Source: Euryodendron excelsum (lineage: Eukaryota > Streptophyta > Magnoliopsida > Ericales > Pentaphylacaceae). Taken from it: 64,000 nucleotides of DNA. The stretch lies in assembly GCA_033060915.1 (NCBI GenBank), contig CM065388.1, positions 22,184,001 through 22,248,000 on the forward strand, in the 5' to 3' direction. Below, piece by piece: positions 32,262 through 43,739 of this stretch; positions within the stretch are counted from its first letter, which is position 1; the number at the start of each line of letters is the position of its first letter. Position numbers and translations under genes: made by a program. The notes under the pieces were generated by a model that saw only the letters and a list, made by a program, of their open reading frames with translations, did not search any database and was not told where the DNA came from.

Positions 32262-33307
32262 TCACACATCAACTCGAGTGGTAGGTGCAGTTGTCAACAA
32301 CTCTTTAAGCTTATCGAAAGCGTCTTGGCATTCAGACGTCCATTCAAATGTAACGTCATTTAACAATAGATAGCACATTAGACGAGAGATGGCACTAAAT
32401 CCTACTATGAATTGTCGGTAGAAACTAGCAAGCCCAAGGAAAGATCGAATGTCTTTCACAGTTCTAGGGGTAGGTAGTTTCTGGATCAATTCAATTTTGA
32501 CTTTATCTACCTCAATCCCCTTGCTAGACACAATGTGCCTAAGCACTATACCTTGTGTCACTATGAAGTGGTACTTTTCCCAGTTTGGGACAAGGTTACT
32601 CTTCTCACATCTTTATAACACCTTCTTGAGGTCTTCCAAACAACTCTCATAGGTATCTCCATACATAGAAAAATCATCTATGAAAACCTCCAACAATCTC
32701 TCCACCATATCACTAAAGATACTCATTATGCACCTTTGAAAGGTGGCCGATGCATTGCACAAATCAAAGGGCATTCTTTTGTAAGCATAAGTACCAAAAA
32801 GACATGTAAAAGTCATTTTATCCTGATCTTCTAAGGTAATTTCAATTTAATTATACCCAGAGTACCCATCTAGAAAATAGTAAAAGGCCCGTCTTGCCAC
32901 TCATTCTAAGACTTGGTACAAGAATGGGAATGGGTAGTGGTCTTTCTAATAACAACATTCAGTCAATGGTAGTCAATACACATTCGCCACCCAATTTGAA
33001 TCCTAGTTGCCACTAGTTAATTTTTGTCATTTTGAATTATCGTGACTCCAGATTTCTTAGGAACAACTTGGGTTGAACTAACCACCTTTGAATCAAAGAT
33101 GGGGTATATGATACCCGCATCAAGGAGCTTCAATACTTCTTCCCTCACAACTTTTTTCATGTTAGGATTTAAACGCCTTTGCATTTGACGCACTGATTTA
33201 GACTCTTCCTCAAGATATATGCCATGTGTGCATACAATAGAACTAATACCGTGAAGATCTATAACGGTCCAACCTAAGGCTTTTCTATGATTCTTTAATA
33301 CTTTCAC
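32262..33307 (-). pseudogene. Athila-like gypsy reverse transcriptase
   Basis: Three collinear frames on the minus strand. 33,017-33,307: VKVLKNHRKALGWTV-type start, RRLNPNMKKVVREEVLKLL, GIIYPIFDSK and VVPKKSG. 32,613-32,816: TFTCLFGTYAYKRMPF, CNASATFQR and the active-site variant FIDDF. 32,262-32,561: LPTPRTVKDIRSFLGLASFYRQF, the thumb region. The PFDLCNA...FIDDF series is typical of plant Athila-clade RT. Frameshifts and stops at about 32,590 and 32,840-33,000 break it. The segment 32,359-32,474 is the one repeated at position 1, where the tandem unit restarts. Confidence 0.92.
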
Positions 33308-34364
33308 TAAACTCTTCTATTGGCCTTCAGACAGGCAAAAGGATATAACAACAGGATAAAACTCACCTTCACCAAGGAATACATACTTTAATGTAGATGG
33401 TAAAGGTTTTTTTTCCAAAGTGGATGCTCTTTTGTTTAGAAGGGATAGGTTTTATGACACTAGGAATTAGAGGCTCAAATGATGGGGTCTAGTGACCCAC
33501 TTGTATACATTGTTCTCTCTCTATCATTCCAAGAATTGTGTCCATAGAGTTGACATGGTCACAATCTAACCGATCATGTGGCTTGCTCGAAACAAGAGCT
33601 TTTTTAATAGGATTCTTGAAAAATTCACTTTCAAAGTACTCTTGCACAATAGACTCAATGTAGTCTACTTCTCTGATGTCCTTATATTCTCCCGGTTGTT
33701 TTTCAACTAAAAAGATATTCATCTTAACAGTCATATTTCTAAATGAAAACTTTAATAGCCCATTCCTAAAATGAATTACGGCATTACACGTGGCTAGGAA
33801 TGGTCGTCCTAAAATAACAAAAATTTGGGAATGAGCACTAATGCTCTCAACTAGTTGTGTATCTAACATAATGAAATCCACTGGGTAGTAAAACTTATCT
33901 ATTTGAATGAGAACATCATCCACAATACCCCTAGGAACCTTAATAGATATGTCAGCTAGTTGCAAGGTAACACGTGTAGAGTGCAACTCACCTAATCTGA
34001 GTTATTGATAAACCAAATAAGGAAGTAGATTAACACTTGCTCCTAGATCAAAAAGGGTTCGATCTATCTTGTTTTCCCCTATTGTAAATGAAATAATAGG
34101 ATAGTCGGGGTCCTTATACTTCAGTGGGGACTTACATTGCAAAATTGTTCTCTGGCTCTTATTCTTAAAAGATGTTTCTTTTACATGCAACCTCCTTTTT
34201 ATAATACACAAGTCCTTCAAGAACTTGGCATATGAGGGAATTTGCTTAATGGCATCTAAGATTGGAATGTTGACCTTGACTTGCTTAAACACTTCATAAA
34301 TTTCAGAATTCAGAAACTCAAGTTTTGATTTGGCCAATCTACAAGGAAACGGGGCATATTTCAT
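33308..34364 (-). pseudogene. Athila-like gypsy protease region
   Basis: The frame at 34,002-34,364 ends with DLGASVNLLP, the retropepsin active-site motif in the Asp-Leu-Gly form seen in plant Athila elements. The frame at 33,489-33,986 continues the domain with ADISIKVPRGIVDDVLIQID and VILGRPFLATCNAVIHF, the second conserved strand and flap region. The protease would cut the Gag-Pol polyprotein. A stop separates the two frames, and the link to RT (33,308-33,488) has stops. The residues preceding the active site (about 34,080-34,360) include FLKDLCIIKRRL, a typical linker. Confidence 0.88.
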
Positions 34365-34995
34365 AATATCAATGCCCTCATCTTCAGATGCTCTAGTTGG
34401 CTCTAAAACTAACTCAACTTACTTTTTCTCTTTCTCACTCTCATTTTTCTCTTTCTTGTTCTCTCATATCTCCATTCCCTTCATTACTAACCTTAAAAGT
34501 TTTCTTTCTAAGTGGAATGGTTTTATCAATGATTTTTTCGCTCCTCAGGATTATAATGGATTGGACTTGTTCATGATTGGATTGAGGATCAGTCCTCACT
34601 TCGATCATGTTTACTTGCTTTGTGGGATTTGGATTTGGTTGCAGTTGAGATGGAAATCTCCTCAACACTTATTGAGTCAAAGCTTGTGTCAAGTTAGACA
34701 TTTGCTTTGCTATGTCCTCCAACATCCTAGTGTGTTGGTCTAACACCTCGTCCTATCTATCCACCCTATTATTGACTCCTCCCATATCATTTGTCAATTG
34801 GTGAATATTATCTTCTAAAGGTCTCCTATGAGCATTTTTTATATGTATTAGGTTGGGGTTAGAAAGACATGGATTGTTGAGCTTGAACAGGTTAGGATTG
34901 GAAAGGTTGAGAGTTTTGAGGCCCTCCTTGGTCACTATATGTACATCGATATTTGCCAACTGTATTGGCTTGGCCATGCAATGCCCCCTTAAAAC
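34365..34995 (-). pseudogene. Gag-protease linker of the gypsy element
   Basis: Low-complexity linker with the decayed motif IIILRSEKIID (34,441-34,668), corresponding to the ITLRSGK motif found between gag and protease in Athila-type elements, plus an Asn/Pro-rich stretch (34,753-34,977). The gag zinc knuckle starts in the frame to the right and is lost by a frameshift here. The interval between 33,900 and 34,726 is exactly what unit III has deleted. Confidence 0.7.
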
Positions 34996-35733
34996 CTAGT
35001 ATAATTGGACATGCAGCTGTTTCAATTCCATTGTACCACATATTAAACAACTCTCTTTTATGGGAGACTCACTATTCACAACATTGCCTTTACTTGTCTC
35101 TATGGCTTCTAAATTACTGGTAAGTACAGCTATTCTACCATTCAGATCATGCACTTGATTAAGTTGAAGTATTGCCCTAGGCTTAGACTCATGATTTTGA
35201 GTTCTAGTTGTAGCCCAATCTCTAGCCAAATTCGCTAAGTAATCAAAGAAGTCATACGCTTCAAATAGGTCTTTGTCATTCAAAGTCCCTATGCACATAG
35301 ACTCAATGAATTGCTTCAGTTGTGGAGTCAATGATGAATAAAAAGTATTTATGATATACCAATTGGTGAAACCATGATATGGACAAGCACTCAACAAATC
35401 TTTGAATCTCTCCCAATATTGGAAGACCGATTCACTAGACGCAGGGGTTAATTGAGAGATTTGGTGACGAATCATCTCAATTTTATGCTCAGCGAAGAAT
35501 TTTTTCAAGAATTTTGTCTGAAGATCTTGCCAAAAATGAATAGACCTAGACCTCAATGCACTGAACCATGTCTTGGCCTTGTCTTCGAGATAAAACGAAA
35601 AAAATTTTAAAAGTACAACTTCCCTTGGGTAAGAATTATCGAAGAACATAGAGCATACGTCCTTGAAATCTTTTATGTGCTGATATGGTTTTTCAAAATT
35701 CAAATCATGGAATAGATTTATCGGCTGGATCAT
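34996..35733 (-). pseudogene. Athila-like gypsy gag (capsid domain)
   Basis: The longest reading frame in the window, 245 codons on the minus strand. It contains a retrotrans_gag-type domain: DPYPREVVLLK-like start (NSYPREVVLLKFFSFYLEDK), AKTWFSALRSRSIHFWQDL, FLKKFFAEHKIEMIRHQI, SESVFQYWERFKDLLSACPY and HGFTNWYIINTFYSSLTP, closely matching plant Athila gag. It ends in CLICGTMEL, the first half of a CCHC knuckle, where a frameshift displaces the remaining residues. Gag packages the element RNA. There is no upstream intact start region (35,734-36,058 has stops), so it is a relic despite the open frame. Deleted from unit I. Confidence 0.92.
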
Positions 35734-36058
35734 TCATGGCTTTAAAGTCATTGCGGTCTGATGCGCAGGAAGAACGATACAAGAGGTAGGTGCTTACCTA
35801 GCGGGATTCAGATAATCCCTAAGAGATCTACAGGGAGGATCCCCGTGTACACTCCCACCTCCAGGTACATTTTTTGAATTTGGTGGGTTGGGATTAACAG
35901 GTGGTTGATAAGCAAATTATTCCACCATTGGGATAGAACTAGGACCTTGGTGAACTAACTGAATGTTCGAAACAGGAGTCCTAAATGGGGAAAAAGTACG
36001 GAAGATGGGAGAAATATCACTAGAAGAGTCAACGCTCACCAATCGTCTATGCACATCC
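35734..36058 (-). pseudogene. Gypsy gag N-terminal leader, unit II
   Basis: The minus-strand reading RRLVSVDSSSDISPIF followed by SPFRTPVSNIQLVHQG matches 131-245 in unit I. Stops interrupt it around 35,760-35,910. LTR B was inserted at its upstream edge: CATCC at 36,054-36,058 is the left target duplication. Confidence 0.7.
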
Positions 36059-39000
36059 TGTAAGCACCCCATTTTTGCCCGTTCACCAGTCCCCAGTCCA
36101 TCCAAACTTTTATTCAAGTTAATATGGATGTATTCCAATCTAAATTAACTTTCAAAGTCTAATTCCGTCAATCAATCACTTCGCGGGCCCTTTGGGCCCA
36201 AATAGAGGCAAAATGACTAAAATTTCCTTGGAGGCATTGTTCGGTCCAATTCCAATAGGCACGTCTTTCTAAAGACGGTAAGTCCCCTTTCCAATTCCAT
36301 TTCCAATTCCAATTAAATTTGGCTCACCTTTCGAGAAAGTTGATTCCTCAAGGTGGTAAGTCCATCTAGTCCGGCACATTTTTGAGTGAACTTTTCAAAA
36401 TGGTAAGTCCCTTTAAACCCGTCAACCGAGACGAGACCCCAAGTCCCCGAGATGGTAGAATAGTCCACTTTTGGCGCCTGCTAGCCCGCCAATGCAAAAG
36501 TGTCCGTTTTGGTACGCCTTTCGAGAAAGTTGAATCCTCAGGCGCTAAGTCCATCTAGCAACTACCCGAGATCAGGCAGTCTCGGGAATGATCGCGAACC
36601 ATCAGAGTAGCGGAAGTACTCGAAAACATTGCAACCGTCATAGTAGCAGAAGTATTCGTAAACAGGTCGATATAGGGAATTACCAACAATCCCCTGTATC
36701 ACGGGACCGCCTTCAGAGTGGCAGAAACACTCAAAACCCAAGTCAACACCGGTGCTTGCTAGCCCACTTTGGTGAAAAATGACCAAACTGCCCCTAGGGC
36801 CATTTCTTGCACATTTCTCGAGAAAGTACCTAAGTCCTCAGAACGGTAAGTCCACCTTTCCAAGATTGTCTTAAAGGTAATCCAGCATGATTAGGTGCCT
36901 TCTAGTCAGTTTTGGACCAATTCTGAGATTTTTCGATCAAGATGACCATTTTGCCCCTAGGCATCCGAACGCCCTGGGAACCACACCGGCTCTGGGTATC
37001 ATACCGGTAACCTCCTGAAAATGCTTTTTATAGTATTCTCAACCTTCCATTATCTTTCCGGATCATTCCGAGTCAATTCCGACAAACCCAGTGTAAAATG
37101 ACCGTTTTGCCCCTAGCGAGCCGGTTTCCTTTTCTAACCACACCGGCTCTGGAAATCAAACCGGTAACCTTTTGGAACATTCTAAATAATGTCTCCAAAC
37201 CTCGAGTCTTCTTCCAGGCTATTCTGAGTCCGTCTCGGCAGCTTTTCGGCCCGGTTGACCGTTTTGTCCCTAATATCCCAGTCAACCCTTCCAACACATT
37301 TTGTCATCATTTTTCAAGTCTACTACCTCTGAGACCCTATTCTAACAGTTTATGTCCCTTTCCGGCCTTCCGAGTCATTCCCAGCCCCTTCAAATCATTC
37401 TCAGACCTTCCAAAGTCACTCCTAGTAAAACTAGGCTAAAAATTGCATGGTAGTCAGTAGTACAGGCGTCCAAATCTTTTGAAGATACATTGCTTGCCGA
37501 CCTTAAAACTTTCCTAAGTGGCTGGCGCCACTACAAGCCAAACTTTGGCCTGGCACCACTCCTATTGGCGCTAAAAGGATTTTTGGCCTGGCACCACTAT
37601 AACATGCGCTAGGTCATTCTGCTCTCTATAAATATAGAGTCTCTTCCAACCTGAAAGGGGTCTGCAAACTCAGTTTAAAAACCTTACTCTTCGATATACA
37701 GAGCTCGTAGCCTCCCTAAACCCTAGTTTTCTTTATGTTTTCCCAACCCTAGCCTCCATACACAAACCCTAGTTCTTATACACTCACATATACTCCTATA
37801 CACTCACACAGTAGCCTCCAAACCCTCCATTAAAGACTTGAAGTGCTACACCCCAAAGCTCCCAAAGATCAAGAGAAGCCCTTGAAGACAGACGCAAAGC
37901 GAAGCTAGGGCCGAAGCAAACAAGAAAATAAAACCAAGCAAAACATCGCGAATAAAACAAAACACAAGGTAGGCTCTCTCTTTACATTTAAGCATTCCAC
38001 CCTCTCTCTTCTTTCTCCGAACCCATTTAGGTTTTCTTTTATTTTAATCCCCCATCTTCATCCCCCCCTTTCTTGCATGCTTAAAATAAGGGATTTTCTG
38101 GTCCATGTGTTGGATTAGGCTATTGGAGGTCATCGTGTCAGGGGCTTTCTTTAAATCTAACCGGAGACCACGTGGGTTCGGCCCCCTTGATTATGTGGTA
38201 AAGCATTAACCTTGTATATTCACAACCCCAACTTGCATTGTGCATATTATGATTTTACATCTCTCCAAAATTCGTTTTTAAACTTATTTCCAAAACTTGC
38301 ATCAAAATCTTCTTTTTCAAAACTTGTTTTCAAAATCACAATCCTAAGGTAATGTTAGCCTTTCCATGGTTAGGATTGCTTTAGAAAAGTATTACATTTA
38401 AAGTGACCAATGTGACCCATATTTTCAAATCTTTATTGTTTTCAAAACCACTATCTTAAAGTGGTTCTAACCTTCTTATGGTTAGAATCGCTTTAGGAAA
38501 GTGAGATATTTGTATGGACTTTCCAAAAACTTTCTTTTCAAAAGTCTCTCTTTTTAAAGAACCTCTTTCCAACTTACTTTCTAAAAACTCTCTCCAATCT
38601 CCTTCTCAAACTTCCTTTCCAAAATTGTTTTTAAAAACTCCTTTCAAAAATCTATTTTCTAAAACTTCTTTTTAAACTCCTTTCTAAAACGTTCACTACG
38701 AAAGTCACTTTCTAAAAATGCTCCATTGGTCTCCTTCCTAGAAAAACTCTTTCCACAACCTCTCTTTTCAAAATTCGCTTTCCAAAAACTCCTTCTTAAG
38801 ATTTCCTTCCAAAAACTCACTTTCCAAAAATCTCTTTTCCTCGAGCCTAAGTCAAGCCCTAGAGCTAACAATTAGAAAACCCTAATTTTCTTTCCTAAAC
38901 TATTATTTTCAATCTTGCCTTAAAACCTAGGTTTCCAAAATCTCCTTTTTTACATCCAAATCCTAAATTTCCAAAACCTATTTTCTACATTAAAACTATA

Positions 39001-40820
39001 GTCTTCCAAATCTAGGGTTTCTAAAACTTCCCCTTCCCATTCCATATCAAATCCTATCTTCTCTTTAGGAAACCAAATACAATCTCCTCATTTAGAAAGC
39101 TAGATCCAATCCTTCGTTTTTGGAAACAAAATCAAAACACTCTTTTAGAAACAAAATCCAATCCTTTGTTTTAGGAACTAGGAATCTCAATCCATCCAAA
39201 CCCAAATCTTTCCTAATTCAAATCTTTCCTAATCTCGTACTTTCTTAGATCTTAAGCTTTCAAAATCTAAACTTTTAAATCTTTCCTTAAACTTTAGGCT
39301 TCCAAATCTTTCCTAAACCAACCCTTTCCTAATTCTATACCTTTCCAAATTTCAACTTTCCGAATTCAAATCTTCAAATCTTTCCTAAACTAAAACATTT
39401 CCTAATTTCAAGAATTTCTAAAACTCAAACTGTGAATCTTTCTAAAATTCTAAACTTTCTTAAACTTCAAATCTTTCCAAATCTAAAACTTTCGAAATTC
39501 AAAACTTTCCAATTTCAATACTTTCTTAAAATGAAACCTTTGATATTTCAAAACCTTCCCTATTTTTGAAACTTTCCTAATTCGAAACCTTTTCTAAAAC
39601 AAAACTTTCCTAAAATGAGACTTTTCTATTTTGAAACTTTCCTAATTCGAACCTTTTCCAAATCCAAGCTTTCCCTAAGCTTCCAAGTCCAACATTCGAG
39701 TCAAATCTTTTCCAAAACCCTTCCAAGTCAAGTCAAATCTTTCTTAAATTTCAAGTCTTTTCAAAGTTCCATCTTTCCTAAGTCTTGGTTTCCTAAAATC
39801 AAGCTTTCCAAAACTAATCATTTCAAATCTTACAATCAAAGATCAAAGTCCAGTTCTTTCAATTCCAAATTCCAATTTCCAATCCTCTATTCTAAGTTCA
39901 AATCAAATCCTTTTTCAAATCTTCTGTTCTAAGCTCAAATCAAAACCTTCTATTTTCTATCGAACTATTGTCAGAACTACGATTGACTTGATTCCTCAAA
40001 AAGGATACGTAGGCAACCTTCACGGGTGCGGTCATAACTTTTTTTTTTTCAAATCTCCAATTCCACAATCTTCTTCAAGTTTCCAATTTCCTAATATCTT
40101 CCAAGCTTCCAATTCCATCTTCTATTTCAAATTTCTATTTCCAAATCTCTATTTTCCATCTCTAAAACTTTCTTTCAAAATCAAATCTATCTTTTCAAAT
40201 CTCTTTTAAAATCAAATCAAGTTCCTTTCAAATCTATTTCCAAATCTATTTTCCAACTCTCTTTTTCTTGCACTTGCATATCATGCATAATATAAATTTT
40301 TTTTCAAAATTCTTTTTTAAAGTGGATAGTTTGGACATTTGTTAATCGAAGACTCTAATAGGTGAATCTAGGGTGAATAGATATGTAGATACCACAAGGG
40401 CGGGGTAGGGTGATGGCTTAGTGCGTCTTCTTTACACGTAACCAACCTCCAAACTTAGGATCATTGTTTTCAAAGACCAAAATAGAGTTTATTTTCAAAA
40501 AAGAGCTTAAAAGTTTTCCAAAGTTTGCCAAACAACCGATTTTCTTAAAACTCTCTCTTGAGGAAGTATTTTTAAAAATCGTTTTCAAAAACCCTGAGTG
40601 TCGTCTTTGGATTGTGCTTAGTTTTTAGGTGACCTAACTCACCTTAATCAAGTTTAGGTGGCGACACCAAATTGTCTTCCAAAAGCCCTTTATTCAAATC
40701 TATTTTCAATTCAAACTTAGTCGCACTCATTCTTCTAGGAGGATGAGTTCTAACAAGAGAGTACAGTGTTTTTTTCGCTTATGTAAGTATTCCTCGAGTG
40801 TAAAAAATCTGGGCATGACA
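36059..40820 (+). mobile_element. Giant solo LTR, copy B (4.76 kb)
   Basis: The best-preserved family member: TGTAAGCACCCC at the left, GGGCATGACA at the right, perfect CATCC duplications at 36,054-36,058 and 40,821-40,825. It is the duplicate of A, with the same insertion and flanks. Sense order: hairpin CGTCTTTCTAAAGACG (36,262-36,277) running into GGTAAGTCC (36,277-36,285), further GGTAAGTCC near 36,355 and 36,401, ~156-bp repeats (36,940-37,440) with a 113-codon open frame at 37,098-37,439, GGCGCC block, TATA at 37,627, C-run near 38,062, G-poor tract (38,270-40,290), then the conserved TACGTAGGCAACC, GGTGATGGCTTAGTGCG and GGTGGCGAC motifs. No protein domain. Confidence 0.94.
37627..37634 (+). 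promoter_or_regulatory. TATA box of LTR B
   Basis: TATAAATA about 1.57 kb from the left end, collinear with A. Confidence 0.75.
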
Positions 40821-40825
40821 CATCC

Positions 40826-40940
40826 CTAATAAAGTTTTTCATGAAAGTGTACGTATCATATGAAGACATAAATTAACCCTTCCCAAAACGTCAATACGAA
40901 AAAACACTAAAAAAAGAATAAAAAGAGAAAAAAGAAAAAT
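40826..40940 (-). mobile_element. Gypsy leader stub, unit II
   Basis: Matches 5,005-5,118 (AATAAAGTTTTTCATGAAAG onward) and then breaks. The next base matches copia DNA at about 11,440, so ~6.3 kb present in unit I is missing here. Confidence 0.85.
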
Positions 40941-42526
40941 TGAACTTGTGCTAAGGTTTTATCACCAGGTGAGTTGCTTAGGCTATAAAGAGTGGAGCTT
41001 GGTCCTTCTTTTTATATGTTTTGCGGTTATGAGTGTCTTCATTGTAATCTTTGGGTTTTGTCACAAAATGGCCAAAGGGGGAGGTTGTTAGAAAAATTGG
41101 CTCATTTTGTGTCATGTAAATTGAGAGCTAAAATCTCTTTTTGTCTTATGTAAGTCTTGAGTGTATTGATCACATTGTAATGACCTTAAATGTTAGGATT
41201 TTGCCTCCACAAAGCCATAAGGGAAAAATCATAAAAACAGCTGAATAAATTTTGAGCAGATGGGAATCAGCCTCTAGCGATCAATTCTCTTCTACCTGGT
41301 TTTTAGCCATGATATGTTTCGAATTTGAAGAGGCTCATTGAGGAAAAGTTGTAGATCTTCAAGTCTTCTTTTCAGAGACTTTGAATCTCATCAATCCGAC
41401 ATCTGAGTAAAAAGTTACAACCACAATATAAAAAACTGCACCATGGACTCCACCATGGCACACTTCAACCGCGCCGTAGCGCATTCACCTCAACAAAAAT
41501 ATTCAACAGGCGGTGACATGCACCATCAAGAGCACCAAATTGCACCATGGCGCACTGGAACAATTTTTTGGCTCCGAATCTGCTTTCTAGCCTAGTACTA
41601 AAAAGCTAAAAAGTAGCTTTAACCCATTAAGAAACATATAAGAACATGTGGCAAAAATCTTAGTTGGTATGGACTCAACAAGAAACATTATTTACAAACA
41701 TGTATCATATATACATCTTGTCCATACACTTGTGCACATGGAAATCAACTTACCTATAAACTTGTGCATATGAGGATCAAATTTGCCCATGCACTTGTGC
41801 ACATAGGAATGAACTTGCCTATACACTTGTGCACATGAGGATCAAACTTGCCCATACACTTATACACATGGGGATCAAAAGGAGAAAGATTCTAGGGGTT
41901 TCTTCTTCAACCAACAAGGGCCTGTAGCAGTAGCCATAATATATATATATAGAAGAGATTTAAGTGGGTTGTAAGAAAGTATAGAGAGAGAATAGATTCA
42001 AGTATTTTGTGTGTGCACTCTCCCACTTAGAGTCCTCTACTTCATATGTTAAAAGTCTACATGTTCTAAGAGGACTCTCCATCGTACTTTCTTTCATACC
42101 ATTAAAGAGAATAGAGTAGCTTGTGGTGATTCAAGTTAATAGATCAAAGAGCTTCATCGTGGACTCGGTGGAGAATCAAGTGCTGGAACGAGTTCGTGGA
42201 TTCGGATGGTGTACAAACTTCAAGGTTCAAGGTTCAATCCTAATTGTGGATTCAATGGTGTGAAAGGGTTGTAAGGCATTCTTGTACTTTGTTCCTTATA
42301 TAGTGCTTGAATGGAGCTGGACTAGGTCCCGTGGTTTTCTCCCGGAAGGATTTCCATGCTAAAAATCTTGTGTGTAGATGGTTGTGTGTTTTGATTTCTA
42401 TTTATGGTTTACTTTAGATTAATCATTGCTAACATTTGCTTAAAAGTTGAGTAAAGACCTATTCACCCCCCTGTAGGTCCTTTTTAGGATATAAATTCAT
42501 ATTACCAAGAACACTTGGCTTTTTCA
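40941..42526 (+). mobile_element. Truncated copia gag-only element, unit II
   Basis: The right-hand remnant of the element seen whole at 7,005-13,018: the last ~145 bp of the interior, polypurine tract AAAGGGGGAGGT (41,074-41,085), and the complete 3' LTR 41,086-42,526 (TGTTAG...TTTTCA), with five 32-bp repeats at 41,716-41,876. The 5' LTR, PBS and gag are deleted. Because a whole element with flanking duplication exists in unit I, the missing part is a deletion in unit II rather than an insertion in unit I. Confidence 0.9.
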
Positions 42527-42700
42527 CCTTTTATAGAGATAAGAAATACATTATGATATCCTCCACTATGCATTCCATAATTGCATCCCAATTGCATTCC
42601 GTAATGCATCCCACTTGCATTCCATTCAGTTCATATCTTCCTTGTTGGCCACATGTTTCATTTGCATTTATTTGTTTTGTCTTTGGTTTCCCTCGCATAC

Positions 42701-42745
<45 letters not shown>

Positions 42746-43021
42746 TATATATATATACTATATAATATCACTTACATATATATACTCAGTATTAATTATA
42801 ATTCGTGTGCATGACTGCTCTATTTTGTTCGATTTTAGCTATGAATTTACAAAAAACACGAAAAATATAAAGAAATATCAAAATTATATTAAAATAAAAA
42901 ATAATGTGTAATTAATTCCTACCAATAGCTTACAATTAGGGACTTTGATTATACTTTTTAGAGTACAATGACACCCATCCACCATCATTAGTTGTGTGTA
43001 TTGTTCATATGTGCATGATGT
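42527..43021. other. Spacer with a long CA microsatellite, unit II
   Basis: Counterpart of 13,019-13,502. No coding frame. Contains (AC)19 at about 42,703-42,741, then a short TA run. Confidence 0.55.
42703..42758. repeat. (AC)19 plus (TA)n microsatellite
   Basis: An uninterrupted AC run longer than its unit I allele (13,204-13,228), followed by AAACATATATATATATA. Confidence 0.96.
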
Positions 43022-43731
43022 CAAGGGCGGAGCTAGAATTTTGATTTGCCTTGAGCTATGTCAAAATTTAATGGATTACAAAAAAAAAAAAAAATTATAG
43101 AACATGTGTAAACCAAACAATTTTACAATTAATATGTAGCAAAAGTGTATATAAATAGGTAAATCCTCACAAATATTTAACGAAAAGTACCTATTAAAGT
43201 TGTGCACTACTATTCTTCATAGATTAGAAATCATCTATTATCAAATCAAAATCTATAGGTTCAGAAAATTCCCTTTGGAAGTTATGACCAAACATCACGG
43301 GAGTCTGCTCTTCTCCTTGTCTCTTTCGGATTTGTACTATGGGGAAAAAGTGTAAGGTCAAAACCTAATTTAATGAGGTTACTTGGTTTTCGTTTTCCTT
43401 TAAGAAATTAATAAAAAAAAAATGTGTATAGTTAGACAACAACATAAAGCATGTTAAATAATTCTTTTAATGGTTAGATTGCAGCTCTACCTCTTTCCTA
43501 GGGCACTTTTTTAATAGTTAATTAATTAATTTAGTTTTTATTGGGTTTAAGAATTAAGATTGAAATAGATCGTGTCAGGTAATTGGGCTGAGCAATAAAA
43601 TAAAAGGTGTTGGACTGAGCAATAAAAATAAGTGGGTTGAACAATATAGAAGTAGGATAAACTTGAATATTAAAAAAATCTAAACATAAACAGAAGTTGG
43701 GCTGGTAGCCTTTGGCATCCCTCCGCCCTTG
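43022..43731. mobile_element. Non-autonomous hAT-like transposon, unit II
   Basis: Duplicate of 13,503-14,205: ends CAAGGGCGGAG and CTCCGCCCTTG. The flanking 8-mers are CATGATGT and CATGCTGC, decayed from the perfect CATGTTGT pair of unit I. Includes an A-run at about 43,079-43,093. Confidence 0.78.
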
Positions 43732-43739
43732 CATGCTGC

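Noticed and set aside
34996..35733. Intact functional gag gene
   Set aside because: The 245-codon frame lacks its N-terminal part and is frameshifted in the zinc knuckle; all neighbouring pol domains are broken.
26165..36058. LTR F1 as the genuine 3' LTR of the minus-strand gypsy element, with LTR B as its 5' LTR
   Set aside because: F cuts integrase in the middle of a conserved motif, B is in the opposite orientation with its own CATCC duplication, and the gypsy PBS lies elsewhere (5,826-5,837).
42531..42911. Frames with Cys-Val or Thr-His repeats
   Set aside because: Created by the AC microsatellite; flanking sequence has no domain.
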